From IMG/VR virus record IMGVR_UViG_3300025732_000318, positions 1 to 21,391 of that record: 21,391 nt of DNA; one strand, 5' to 3'. The translations under genes and the position numbers were made by a program. Shown here piece by piece: positions 7,155 to 15,316 of this stretch. How positions within the stretch are numbered: position 1 is the first letter of the stretch; the number at the start of each line of letters is the position of its first letter. The stretch comes from a virus. A model generated the notes under the pieces. The model was given only the letters and a program-made list of their open reading frames with translations, searched no databases and was not told the DNA's origin.

Positions 7155-8477
7155 TTACTTACCGTAAGAGTCTCTTACCAAATGAAGTCCCGTGAAAGTG
7201 CTTGATCGAGTTCCAAAATGGCAAAGATCTGATATCATATATATGCCACTACTGACAGGACTTTCTCTAATCGTTTTTGTTGTTGATGGTTGTGGAAAAT
7301 CACAATAGACTAAATCACCTGCATGTAAACTAAAGTCTGCAGGAATAATAATATCAACAGACATATTAAACTTCTGACGATAATTCTGCTTTGCTTGTTG
7401 GAAAATTTCCTCTACAGAAAAATTTTCCTTGTCTGTTTTTTTAACTTGTTCAGTTACTGAATCCCCAGGAATTACAAGTTGACCCTTTGCTTTCTGTGCG
7501 ACTAAGCGAACAGTTGCCTTATCTTTATAATCTGGGTTAACAACAGGTAAAGTTTTTGCAGCAATAATTCCATTTCCTCTTTCTTTTGCGGTGAAAGGTG
7601 CTGCCTTTGTATAAGTTTTGGTTACTTCATCATAAACTTCCAATACCGTTCCAAATGCACCGGAATAAAATTGTTGAAGTCCTTGTGTTGTTCTATTTGC
7701 TCTATGATATAAAATTTTATCATCATATCCTACAGGAACTGTTTGACTATCAACTTTATGATTTAGAATATATCTCTTGATTGTCTTTCCAGTTTTATCA
7801 AAAAGTTTATCCAAAGATTTAAAATGAAATCCTTCTGAAGTTTGCCAGAAAAGATAACCTGCCATCTTTCCTTTTGCATTCTGTATGCTAGGTATGCTCA
7901 ATTTTTGAAGGTCTAAAAGCATCTCAAATGGAAATCTATCGTTTCCAAACTGACTCAAAGTATTTTCAGTATCATCAACATAAACTTTTTTATCAGACTT
8001 TAAAGTTTGTTTGATTATAGTTTGAGCAATGTCAGATATTTTTCCACTATAATTTACCCTACATCTATTTTCCAAAAGAGAATTATCATAAGCTTCCTTA
8101 GAAACCACAGTCATAATAAAAGAAGTGCTTTTGAATGACTCAGTAACTAAACTTGTTGTATCAACTCTAAGGTCATTTGGTTTATCTAATTTAATTTTAT
8201 TACCACGACCATCCTCAATATTGAATAATATCTTCTCTGTGCCTTGACATTTGATAGAATTCAATACACTTATTGTTCCATATGCTTCTTTTTGAGATTC
8301 TGCAGATACTGCATTTCCAGTATCAACAATCGCAGCAGTGATTGTCACATAAGGAACAAAAACACTTTCACGATATTCAATTCTAGGAGTTCCAGAACGA
8401 AGATCTACAGACTTTCCATCTTCATTAGCAATGATTTCAAATCTATTAAACTGTAGTGACTCTTTTGAACCTGTCAT
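7155..8477 (-). CDS. 27: Baseplate hub protein, gp27-like
   Basis: The 440-residue protein lies between the tail-lysin gene and the gp5-like gene, where a hub gp27 is expected. The N-terminal part (about 10-130) shows beta strands such as EYRESVFVPYVTITAAIVDT, as in hub tail-tube-like domains. A middle domain contains FPFEMLLDLQK and GYLFWQTSEGFHFKSLDKLF, a segment commonly seen in hub proteins of marine T4-like phages. The C-terminus has a typical hub ending: a GDLVYCDFPQP strand, then SGIYMISDLCHFG and a final short strand. T4 gp27 is 391 residues, so the length fits. It would form the trimeric ring that accepts the gp5-like protein and joins the tube. The first 17 bases upstream are A+T-rich without a strong Shine-Dalgarno sequence. 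Confidence 0.75.
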   Translation of the reverse strand: MTGSKESLQFNRFEIIANEDGKSVDLRSGTPRIEYRESVFVPYVTITAAIVDTGNAVSAESQKEAYGTISVLNSIKCQGTEKILFNIEDGRGNKIKLDKPNDLRVDTTSLVTESFKSTSFIMTVVSKEAYDNSLLENRCRVNYSGKISDIAQTIIKQTLKSDKKVYVDDTENTLSQFGNDRFPFEMLLDLQKLSIPSIQNAKGKMAGYLFWQTSEGFHFKSLDKLFDKTGKTIKRYILNHKVDSQTVPVGYDDKILYHRANRTTQGLQQFYSGAFGTVLEVYDEVTKTYTKAAPFTAKERGNGIIAAKTLPVVNPDYKDKATVRLVAQKAKGQLVIPGDSVTEQVKKTDKENFSVEEIFQQAKQNYRQKFNMSVDIIIPADFSLHAGDLVYCDFPQPSTTKTIRESPVSSGIYMISDLCHFGTRSSTFTGLHLVRDSYGK

Positions 8478-8494
8478 TTATCTTTTATTACTAT

Positions 8495-11443
8495 TTAACC
8501 CACCATCAATGGCATTACTATATTTTTTACTTCATGAACAACGGTATAGGGAGTATCAGTTTGTAATGATGCAATTTCTCTTGATTGTTGAGATGGTGCT
8601 AATGATGCTCTTGTTCCGCCACTTTGTATTCTTTGAAATAAACCACCTTTCATTGGATCATACTTACCTTTTGTTGTCTCTTGAATTCCCATCGGTTTAG
8701 ACAACTGCTCAAGATGTATGTGAGGACCTCCAGATCTTCCAGAACCTGGAGCACCTTCTTCACCTCCAGAATAAGCTACAATTTGATTTGCTTTAAAAGA
8801 TCTACCGGTTTGTATTGATGGTGGAATATTGCTTAAGTGAGCTATTCTAGCTATTTTTCCATCAGAAAATTTAACATCCATGTATGTACCATAACCACCA
8901 TTTGCTTCTCTTGCGCCACTATTAGTTCTATAAACTCCAATAACTTCTCCACCCATGTCAAATGAAATTGGAGTCCCTTGAGGAGCAGCAATATCCATAC
9001 CTTCATGTGGTTTGCTGCGGAAACCTTCTTGTTGTCCGAATAAACTGGTTATATTTGCCCTACTAAATTTTTTAACTCCTTTAGCACTTAAACTTGGTCC
9101 GCCCGCAGATGTCTGAAGAACACTTCTCGCAAATCTTATTCTTTGAGAATCATTTGCTTCTGCCTCTCCAGGTCTTTCATATTTTTTTCTAAACAATATT
9201 GTGGCTTCTTCTAGGTTTTGAGTTGCCTTAAAGGACTGTATACTCATTCCACCGTCACCAGTTTTTATTTCATGATGAATAAACTGAAGTTGAGCTTCAA
9301 GTGTATTTGGATCTAAACCATTTTTTGATGCGAATGATTCTAATCTTGACCATCTATTTTCATCCCATTGTGCTATTCCTTTTCTACCAATACTATTAGT
9401 AAGTGTTGGATTCATCGCACGATTTTCTTGAAGAAGATTTCCAACTATAGCAGCTGCTTGGAAAGCAGTATATCCTTTACTTTTAAAGTAGTTAAAAGCT
9501 TTTATCGCACCAGTATTACCAGAAAAATCACCCGCATCTCCAGAAACATCTCCACCATCTCCAGGAGATACGCCACTAGCGGGACCTCCTTCTAAGTTCA
9601 ATTCTTGATTTAAATTACTTAAAACTTTTGCAGCAGAAATTTCTAATGCGATAGCAAAAGCATTAGAGATGTACTTACCAATTTTCTCACCAATACTCAT
9701 ACCTCCTTTAATTTCTCTTGATGGAACCACTCCACCACTTGCCATGGCAATTGCTTTTGAAATATCATTAAAAGAAGAATCAAGTTCTGCATTTACTGCT
9801 GCTGCAACTACAGAACCAAACATGCTTCCAAGAGAATTTGCAAGTTTTTTATCTGGCTTCTGTCCAAGTGCCATGTCAATACCAGCACCCAGCATACCAC
9901 CAGTAACTCCATGCATGGAGTTCATTTTCTTCAAGTCAGATGAACTTCTTGTGAGTGCTCTCAATGCACTTCTTTTTCCTGGTTCATCCTTGCCATAGAG
10001 TTCTTCAATTTTTAATTTACCACCAATATCTCTTCCTGGTTGTGTTTTTGGTGCAGTATAAGTTTTAGGACGTGGAGCTTGTTGTGTCTTAATTTTTCTT
10101 GTTGGAGCAACACCCGATTGTCCAGATCTGACTTGTCCACCTTGCGCTTTTGCTTGGGGTTTTTGATTACTTCCAACCAAAGTATCATACATTGCTCCAC
10201 CAACAATATCACCAAGAATACCACCAAGAATAGTACCAGCAAATGGAACTGGAATGAAAGTTCCAAGTGCTGCACCAATTGTAGAACCAACTGCTTTTGC
10301 TGCTGCTCTTCCTGGATTTTCTCCCATAGCAAGAGAAAAAGCAAAGTCAATCAGTCCGCCAACAATAGGAATTCTACCAAAAACCCCCTTTGCTATTCTA
10401 GTACCAGCTTTACCAAAAACTTTTAAAGCAGTTCTATTTGCAGATTTTACTAAACCACGAGAAAATACTCCACCTGTTCCTGTTCCACCAGCAAGTCCTC
10501 TTTGCGGTCCTCCAAATTTCTCAAATCGTTTAAGGACATCAGCACGAGCACGACTTGCTGATGCTCCTTGTGCTTTTCTTGCCTCATACATTCTTGCAGC
10601 ATCATTACCATATCTTCTTTCAATCAGTTTAGTTTGAGGATCTCTTTCCAAGTAACTAGAAAGTTTTACATTCTTCGGAAGAGTTGATGGTTTTCCTCCT
10701 GGCATTTTTCCGGGTGCTCCAGGTCTTCCTGGTTTTCCCGGCGAAGTACTTGCAATCAACATTGATGCAGCAATAGCACCATTCAATATAAGATTTAAAT
10801 TCTTTGAGAACTCATCAAAAGTCTTAACAGCATCTTTTCCACCAATATCATCAATTTTCTTACGAACATTATCATAAGTCTGATAACCAAAATCAATAAA
10901 TTTAATAACACCATCAATTGCATTTTTTGCAAATGCATCAATGAATTTAGTGACAGGCGCAATATACTTTCCAAATTCTAATAACTTAGGAAGGTATTGG
11001 TTATACTTATCAAATAAAAATCCAACAAAAGTAAAAATAACAAATCTCTTAATTGTATCAAGAATACTTGTTCCAGGTAAAGATACCTTTGATAGATTAT
11101 TAGAATCTACTTTTCCTCCCGGTTTAGTTTCTAATTTCTTTTCTCTATCTTCTGCTTTTTGTCTCTGTTTTTCCTTTCTCTTACGATTGTTTTCACTTTG
11201 TTGAATTAAGTAAGTACTATTAATAATATCTTTGATTTTTAAAACTTTCTTTTTGACAACAACAAGACTACCACCAGGTTCTTGTGTTTCTCTATCCGCA
11301 GGTTTTAAAAGTTTTTGAGATATATTAACATCTTTTTTATAGATGATATTACTTACAGGAACCAAAAATGGTTTTTGGGACTCTGCAATAGAACCACCGG
11401 GTTTACCAGATGGTAATAATTTTTTGGAATCTATAACTGCCAT
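8495..11443 (-). CDS. Tape-measure-like tail protein with tail lysozyme and M23 peptidase domains
   Basis: This 982-residue protein joins a tape-measure-type N-terminal half to two wall-degrading domains. Residues 85-105 are strongly charged, and 131-146 carry RFVIFTFVGFLFDK. A short collagen-like GxP run lies near 236-250 and hydrophobic Gly/Ala segments occupy 355-420. Residues 643-778 match a phage tail lysozyme, with IVGNLLQEN holding the likely catalytic Glu673, then GIAQWDENRW. Residues 795-920 are an M23 (LytM) endopeptidase: H813-x3-D817, H869 and H908-I-H910 provide the zinc and catalytic residues. It would act as a virion-borne lysin that opens the wall locally during DNA entry. A strong AGGATG Shine-Dalgarno sequence overlaps the stop of the upstream tape-measure gene, one base away. 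Confidence 0.8.
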   Translation of the reverse strand: MAVIDSKKLLPSGKPGGSIAESQKPFLVPVSNIIYKKDVNISQKLLKPADRETQEPGGSLVVVKKKVLKIKDIINSTYLIQQSENNRKRKEKQRQKAEDREKKLETKPGGKVDSNNLSKVSLPGTSILDTIKRFVIFTFVGFLFDKYNQYLPKLLEFGKYIAPVTKFIDAFAKNAIDGVIKFIDFGYQTYDNVRKKIDDIGGKDAVKTFDEFSKNLNLILNGAIAASMLIASTSPGKPGRPGAPGKMPGGKPSTLPKNVKLSSYLERDPQTKLIERRYGNDAARMYEARKAQGASASRARADVLKRFEKFGGPQRGLAGGTGTGGVFSRGLVKSANRTALKVFGKAGTRIAKGVFGRIPIVGGLIDFAFSLAMGENPGRAAAKAVGSTIGAALGTFIPVPFAGTILGGILGDIVGGAMYDTLVGSNQKPQAKAQGGQVRSGQSGVAPTRKIKTQQAPRPKTYTAPKTQPGRDIGGKLKIEELYGKDEPGKRSALRALTRSSSDLKKMNSMHGVTGGMLGAGIDMALGQKPDKKLANSLGSMFGSVVAAAVNAELDSSFNDISKAIAMASGGVVPSREIKGGMSIGEKIGKYISNAFAIALEISAAKVLSNLNQELNLEGGPASGVSPGDGGDVSGDAGDFSGNTGAIKAFNYFKSKGYTAFQAAAIVGNLLQENRAMNPTLTNSIGRKGIAQWDENRWSRLESFASKNGLDPNTLEAQLQFIHHEIKTGDGGMSIQSFKATQNLEEATILFRKKYERPGEAEANDSQRIRFARSVLQTSAGGPSLSAKGVKKFSRANITSLFGQQEGFRSKPHEGMDIAAPQGTPISFDMGGEVIGVYRTNSGAREANGGYGTYMDVKFSDGKIARIAHLSNIPPSIQTGRSFKANQIVAYSGGEEGAPGSGRSGGPHIHLEQLSKPMGIQETTKGKYDPMKGGLFQRIQSGGTRASLAPSQQSREIASLQTDTPYTVVHEVKNIVMPLMVG

Positions 11444-11444
11444 A

Positions 11445-13535
11445 TCATCCTACTCCCATTAAGTCACCGATTCCAAGAGATTGAATTACAATTTCTCTAT
11501 GAGGAATCATAGCAACAATTGAAACATCGGGTATTTGTGTTCCTGTCTTAACTGGAACACTTGGTTTTTTACCTGACATTGTTTGTGGTGGCAGCACAAT
11601 GGTTTGACTTCTAGAAATGATTGTTGGTGTTCCGACAGGCATTGTTCTAGACTGTGGACCTAGCAATTGATTTATTTGTCTTTCTGTCTCAAGTTGATTT
11701 TTTAATTCTTTTTCGCCAAGATTAATTGTATCTTGCAAAAGTCCACCACCAACACTTGATGCACCAGGAACTCTCTGCACATCTCTAGCAAAATTGAGAG
11801 TACTTCTTAAAGCCGCCTCTCTTCTTCTTTCTTGCGAAATTGGCGTTGATGGTTTAGTTTTAGGGACACTTACTTGCACTGGATCATAAGGACTCCAATT
11901 TCTAATTGTACTTGGAGCAGTGGGAGATTGATTATATCTTTGAACTTCAGATTGTGAAAATTGTCTACCAGGAACTTGAGGAAGATTAACTTTGTTTAAG
12001 TTAATACCAAGAAACTTATTTTGATACCCCATTCCAGTATAATTTGGTGCCATCACACTTCCGGTATTTGGTAAACCAAGATTCCCCAAAAAGTTTAAAG
12101 TATTACCAACTATTCCACCACCCTGAAATGTCTTTATATTTCTTTTGATTAATCCACCACCTTGAACAAGTTGAATGTTGTTTGCCATTTTTGGAATGTT
12201 AGTTCCACCCGCTTTCTTGTTTAATCCCAAGAAGAAGTTTGCCCCATACTTATCAACTGCCTTTTTGGACATCATTATTTCACCAGGTTGTGCAGCAATC
12301 AATTGTGTATCAGGTCCAGCACCCTTAATCCTTAAACCACTATCATCATTAATTCCACCACCATCAGCAAAAGCAATATCATTAACGTTCAATTCTTTTT
12401 GTATTTGTCCACCACCAAAGAATGATTTTCTTCTTACTCTACCACCACCACTAAACAATCCACCAAGTCCTCTTTGGAGAACTTGTTCTTGTTGTAATTG
12501 TGCAGGAGGAGGAGTTTTTCCTGTTTTAGCAGTTTCTTGGGGGGTTACTATTGTTTTGTCAGTTTTCTTTTGCTCCGCTCTAAACTTTTCATTCATTTGA
12601 ACAGCAGCATATGCACCAGCACCAGCAGCAAGAGCACCAAATACTAATGGATGAGCAGCCATGAATCTAACCATTTGAGGAATAAATCCTCTCAGCATTT
12701 TAATAGTTCCGCGAACAAATGCTCCAAGCGGAGTCAAGAATAATCCAGCAGCAAATGCTAATGAAGGCCACCAATCCTTTAAGAATCTACCAAGGATTTT
12801 TATTTTCTTCTCATTTGCAGGATCAGCAAACCATTTTAAAACTTTGTCAACTAAAAATCCAATCAAAGTAAATTGAATAAATCGCATGATTCTATCAAGA
12901 ATACTTTGGAATGGTGCTACTAAAGTTTTAACCAATCCAAGTGCTTTCTTTAGTGGTTTTTCTAATTCCGATTCTCTTTTTACTCTTCTTTTTTGTTCAT
13001 CCTCTTTTCTACTTTCGTCTGCTTTTTTCTTCTCTGCTTTATTTTGCCCTATAATACTTTTCAATATGTCATCAAGTGCTTCACTGATACCCTTAATATC
13101 ATCCGATTGTTCACCAGCAGGAAGTGCTGGTTGTGGAATGATTGCCTTTGATGTTAGATAAAATTTTTCAGTAGAAACTTTGACAGGACCAGTTACGCCA
13201 ATGTTTTCTGCTGTAATCTTTTTTCTCTTTATCTTAAATCTACCAACCTTTCCTTTGACTTTTCTAAACTCTTCAACAAGTAATTCGTCTTCTTCTGTGG
13301 AAAGTTTTTTACTGAAACTTCTGGATGCTGCAAGTCTTTCTTTCAGAAGAGTAACATATGTTCCATAGTCAATGTCAAAAACTTCATCGAGTCCAAGTAA
13401 CTTTAATATTCTTTCGTCTACATTCTCATCAACTAAATCATCCTCACGAACACCTTCATACAAAGCAAGAGCGGAATCTTTCTTACCTTCCGCTCTTATA
13501 CTTGCCAGTAAATCATCTAACTCGTCAGGACCCAT
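11445..13535 (-). CDS. Tape-measure-like tail protein (gp29-type position)
   Basis: This 696-residue protein is charged and helical in its first 200 residues, with a Lys/Glu-rich coiled-coil-like stretch at 165-198. RFIQFTLIGFLVDK follows (218-231), then hydrophobic segments at about 256-275 and 295-313, and a Gly-rich region. Residues 400-445 have GPDTQLIAAQPGEIMMSKKA and AGGTNIPK, a pattern I know from tape-measure proteins of marine myoviruses. It lies immediately downstream of the gp26-like chaperone and its -1 frame extension, the standard place for a tape measure. The start overlaps the end of that extension by 11 bases. Cyanophage annotations would call it a gp29-like hub and length determinant. 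It probably lines the tube interior and sets tail length, a role shared in some way with the downstream 982-residue relative. Confidence 0.7.
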   Translation of the reverse strand: MGPDELDDLLASIRAEGKKDSALALYEGVREDDLVDENVDERILKLLGLDEVFDIDYGTYVTLLKERLAASRSFSKKLSTEEDELLVEEFRKVKGKVGRFKIKRKKITAENIGVTGPVKVSTEKFYLTSKAIIPQPALPAGEQSDDIKGISEALDDILKSIIGQNKAEKKKADESRKEDEQKRRVKRESELEKPLKKALGLVKTLVAPFQSILDRIMRFIQFTLIGFLVDKVLKWFADPANEKKIKILGRFLKDWWPSLAFAAGLFLTPLGAFVRGTIKMLRGFIPQMVRFMAAHPLVFGALAAGAGAYAAVQMNEKFRAEQKKTDKTIVTPQETAKTGKTPPPAQLQQEQVLQRGLGGLFSGGGRVRRKSFFGGGQIQKELNVNDIAFADGGGINDDSGLRIKGAGPDTQLIAAQPGEIMMSKKAVDKYGANFFLGLNKKAGGTNIPKMANNIQLVQGGGLIKRNIKTFQGGGIVGNTLNFLGNLGLPNTGSVMAPNYTGMGYQNKFLGINLNKVNLPQVPGRQFSQSEVQRYNQSPTAPSTIRNWSPYDPVQVSVPKTKPSTPISQERRREAALRSTLNFARDVQRVPGASSVGGGLLQDTINLGEKELKNQLETERQINQLLGPQSRTMPVGTPTIISRSQTIVLPPQTMSGKKPSVPVKTGTQIPDVSIVAMIPHREIVIQSLGIGDLMGVG

Positions 13536-13692
13536 TTTGCTGTTGTTTTAGTTTTTCTTCTTCTAAATGAGCTCTTAATAATTCAACATAGATGTCTCGT
13601 TCCCAAGGCATCATGTTTTCAATCTCTGTTAATGAATATTTATGGTATTGCATCAACGAAAAATTAAGCTTGAAGTAACTCTCCAAGTCCAT
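13525..13692 (-). CDS. Short tail-assembly chaperone extension (GT-like; gp51 position), reached by -1 frameshift or its own ATG
   Basis: A 55-codon frame, too short for usual gene calling, begins at ATG 13692 and ends at 13525, inside the start of the tape-measure gene. Its sequence begins MDLESYFKLNFSLMQYHKYS, then LTEIENM, then MPWERDIYVELLRAHLEEEK. The PWERDIY-x-x-LL motif followed by a Glu/Lys helix is typical of the second (T) part of tail-assembly chaperones. The frame is exactly -1 relative to the gp26-like gene and stays open back to a slippery heptamer at 13710-13716. If frameshifted, it adds six linking residues (RIALVH) plus these 55 to gp26. In T4 the position corresponds to gene 51, a much longer gene; homology with that gene is not claimed. 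Independent initiation is possible, but the ATG sits in a hairpin and has no Shine-Dalgarno sequence. Confidence 0.75.
   Translation of the reverse strand: MDLESYFKLNFSLMQYHKYSLTEIENMMPWERDIYVELLRAHLEEEKLKQQQNGS
13637..13644 (-). promoter_or_regulatory. Late-promoter-like octamer CATAAATA
   Basis: The minus strand reads CATAAATA, one base from the T4 late consensus TATAAATA. It lies inside the -1 frame extension about 100 bases upstream of the tape-measure ATG, so it could give a secondary late transcript for the tape-measure genes. Because it lies in coding sequence, chance is a real alternative. Confidence 0.3.
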
Positions 13693-13716
13693 ATGGACTA
13701 GAGCTATGCGAAAAAA
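13686..13716 (-). other. Probable programmed -1 ribosomal frameshift site (T TTT TTC plus hairpin)
   Basis: On the minus strand the heptamer TTTTTTC (13716 to 13710) is in phase as T TTT TTC across codons 236-238 of the gp26-like gene. The zero-frame stop TAG follows one codon later. After a -1 slip the next codons are CGC ATA GCT CTA GTC CAT ATG and the frame stays open to 13525. Downstream of a 10-base spacer lies the perfect 14-base palindrome AGTCCATATGGACT (13686-13699). It can fold with an AUAU loop, and flanking CTC and GAG can extend the stem to 6 bases after the heptamer. Spacing and order match known -1 frameshift signals. The product would be about 299 residues. Confidence 0.75.
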
Positions 13717-14423
13717 CTTGAGAGTCCCTCCAGCACAACAGTGCTTTCAACTTCAGTCTTAGGATTTGTGACTTTGATTTCGTGAGAAAGTTTAGGCATT
13801 GTTTCAAAGAACTTCTCAATCTCTTTGAATTGAGTTGAGTTCATTTGCTCTAGAAACTCTATCAGTTCTTTCTTGGTACAGTCTGCAGCAGCCCAAACCT
13901 CTTGTTCATTATAAATCTTATCAATACATGCTGCAACTAGATCAAATGATTGATCCATTGCACCATCAGAATTAAAATCAAAGTTACTCTTGATGAACTG
14001 ATCCAGTGATGGATACTTCATTTCCATCACGATTGATTTATCAACTTGAATCTTGTTAGTATGTTCCTCTTTCTTTTCTACTTTAATATCATCAATACTG
14101 ATTTTGACAGGAACATAAGTCTCCCCATCATCCGGACAGATGATATTGACTTCGATTTCTTCTCCAACAGACTTGCCACGAATGTTTAAGAACAGATATT
14201 CAATATCAAAAGTAGGTAGAGTTTCTACTTTTATTCCTTTGGTATGAATACAAGATTTGATTACATTTTTAATCGCAGTTGTAATCTCTTTTGTATTCTC
14301 ACTTTCTAATGCTAATACTAATAGTTTTTCTTCTTTAACTAGAAATGGACGGTACTGAATTGTTTGTCCAGTTGAAGGCAATTCCAACTCATACGTTGGT
14401 GTAGAGATCTTTGGTAAAGGCAT
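13704..14423 (-). CDS. 26: gp26-like baseplate hub / tail-assembly chaperone (G-like)
   Basis: The 239-residue protein matches the T4_baseplate (gp26) family by eye. The N-terminus contains PTYELELPSTGQTIQYRPFLVKEEKLLVLA, a strand pair followed by a helix typical of this family. FDIEYLFLNIRGKSVGEEI and VNIICPDDGE follow in the middle. The second half is helical and includes EFLEQMNSTQFKEIEKFFETMPKL. In T4 gp26 is 208 residues and takes part in hub assembly; by position next to the tape measure it plays the role of the lambda G chaperone. The last codons contain an in-phase T TTT TTC heptamer, so a fraction of product may continue into the -1 frame. The start has a good TAGGAT Shine-Dalgarno sequence, and a late-promoter-like AATAAATA lies 30 bases upstream. 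Confidence 0.75.
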   Translation of the reverse strand: MPLPKISTPTYELELPSTGQTIQYRPFLVKEEKLLVLALESENTKEITTAIKNVIKSCIHTKGIKVETLPTFDIEYLFLNIRGKSVGEEIEVNIICPDDGETYVPVKISIDDIKVEKKEEHTNKIQVDKSIVMEMKYPSLDQFIKSNFDFNSDGAMDQSFDLVAACIDKIYNEQEVWAAADCTKKELIEFLEQMNSTQFKEIEKFFETMPKLSHEIKVTNPKTEVESTVVLEGLSSFFA

Positions 14424-14451
14424 AATATCCTATAGAAAGTTTCAGTGTGAT

Positions 14452-14459
14452 TATTTATT
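14452..14459 (-). promoter_or_regulatory. Late-promoter-like octamer AATAAATA upstream of gp26
   Basis: In the 39-base gap between the gp54-like gene and gp26, the minus strand reads AATAAATA, one base from the T4 late consensus. It lies about 30 bases upstream of the gp26 ATG, the only sizeable gap in the minus-strand tail block. It is a plausible late promoter for gp26 and the tape-measure genes. Confidence 0.4.
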
Positions 14460-14462
14460 ATC

Positions 14463-15272
14463 TCAATAAATTGGTTCTATGATTTTTACTACTCTACCGT
14501 CAGGAGTAATCCACTCACTTTGTCTTTGAGTGTTATTGACATCAACAGATCCAGCTCTTGTATATCCAACAGGAAAATTGGGAAGTCTTGATACATCAGT
14601 AATATCATCTGCCATTAATTTTGAACCACCGATGATATATCTAGAATAAGTAAACGATACTGTACATTTTAATAATTGAGAAGAATCATAAGAAACTGGC
14701 ATTGAATCAATGCTGATTGGAAAAGCATTTAAAAATTGATATTCTAAAGATCTTCCTGTATAATCCTTTTCAAATTTTCTTACATAAATTGATGTTTGAT
14801 AATCTTTTGGAAAATTTACACGATATGAATAATTTAGATTTTTTACTCCAGGTCCAAGAGTATCTGAATTTGTTATCTGTTCATTGGTAACATAAGACAT
14901 CCAGTTTTCAAAATAATATATTATTTCATAATCATGATCTACATAAAATGTAAATGATGCTCTATCATCATACTGTCTGCGATAAGCATGTCTCTCTGTT
15001 ACTCCAGTATAATCATTATTAATTTCATGCGTTGCTAAAGAAGAACCTGGAAGAGATGCTTCTGAACATGACAAAGAAATAAATTCATCTTGAGAATCGG
15101 TGTAATTTCCTAATCCAGCAGCAGATCTATTAGAGAACCAATCTTTTAATGTGTTATTACCACTCAGATTAAATGGTTGAAACCAACACTGATATGTTGA
15201 AGTAAGTGATGGATTTAAAATAGATGCTTTTAAATCCGCCAGAACTTTTTTTGATGGATTGGGTGAAGACAT
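14463..15272 (-). CDS. 54: Baseplate tail-tube initiator, gp54-like
   Basis: The 269-residue protein has a tail-tube-like pattern. A first strand YQCWFQPF is followed by FISLSCSEASLPGSSLATHE, as in tube proteins where the segment binding the next ring is rich in Leu, Pro and Gly. Next come RRQYDDRASFTFYVDHDY and YFENWMSYV, then YQTSIYVRKFEKD and LLKCTVSFTYSRYI. This order of strands, with an aromatic helix between, is shared by gp19, gp48 and gp54. T4 gp54 (320 residues) starts the tube on gp48 and is the best fit, because gp48 is encoded nearby on the other strand. A true tube protein (gp19) would be shorter and lack this context. The gene diverges from the gp4 block across a 44-base gap. 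No strong Shine-Dalgarno sequence is visible. Confidence 0.65.
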   Translation of the reverse strand: MSSPNPSKKVLADLKASILNPSLTSTYQCWFQPFNLSGNNTLKDWFSNRSAAGLGNYTDSQDEFISLSCSEASLPGSSLATHEINNDYTGVTERHAYRRQYDDRASFTFYVDHDYEIIYYFENWMSYVTNEQITNSDTLGPGVKNLNYSYRVNFPKDYQTSIYVRKFEKDYTGRSLEYQFLNAFPISIDSMPVSYDSSQLLKCTVSFTYSRYIIGGSKLMADDITDVSRLPNFPVGYTRAGSVDVNNTQRQSEWITPDGRVVKIIEPIY

Positions 15273-15277
15273 CTATC

Positions 15278-15285
15278 TATAAATA
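15278..15285 (+). promoter_or_regulatory. T4-type late promoter TATAAATA
   Basis: A perfect TATAAATA octamer, preceded by C, lies in the divergent gap between the gp54-like gene and the plus-strand gp4 block. It points right and would start transcripts near 15295. It matches the T4 late consensus read by the gp55/gp33/gp45-modified polymerase; gp33 is encoded in this window. It would serve gp4, gp48 and gp53. Confidence 0.7.
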
Positions 15286-15316
15286 CTTTTACTTGATATA
15301 TTATGTAGTAAGGATA

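Noticed and set aside
10012-10350. Minus-strand Leu/Val-rich frame of 112 codons inside the 982-residue gene
   Set aside because: It is an alternative frame within a clear gene, with biased low-complexity composition and no ribosome site.
10254-10637. Plus-strand Pro/Ala-rich frame opposite the tail-lysin gene
   Set aside because: Pro/Ala richness simply mirrors Gly/Ala codons of the tape-measure-like region on the other strand. Similar shadows at 2484-2774, 5503-5904, 9669-9998 and 12175-12600 were dropped for the same reason.
10690-10740. Collagen-like GxP repeats in the 982-residue protein
   Set aside because: Only about four triplets are present, too short for a collagen stalk; treated as a flexible linker.
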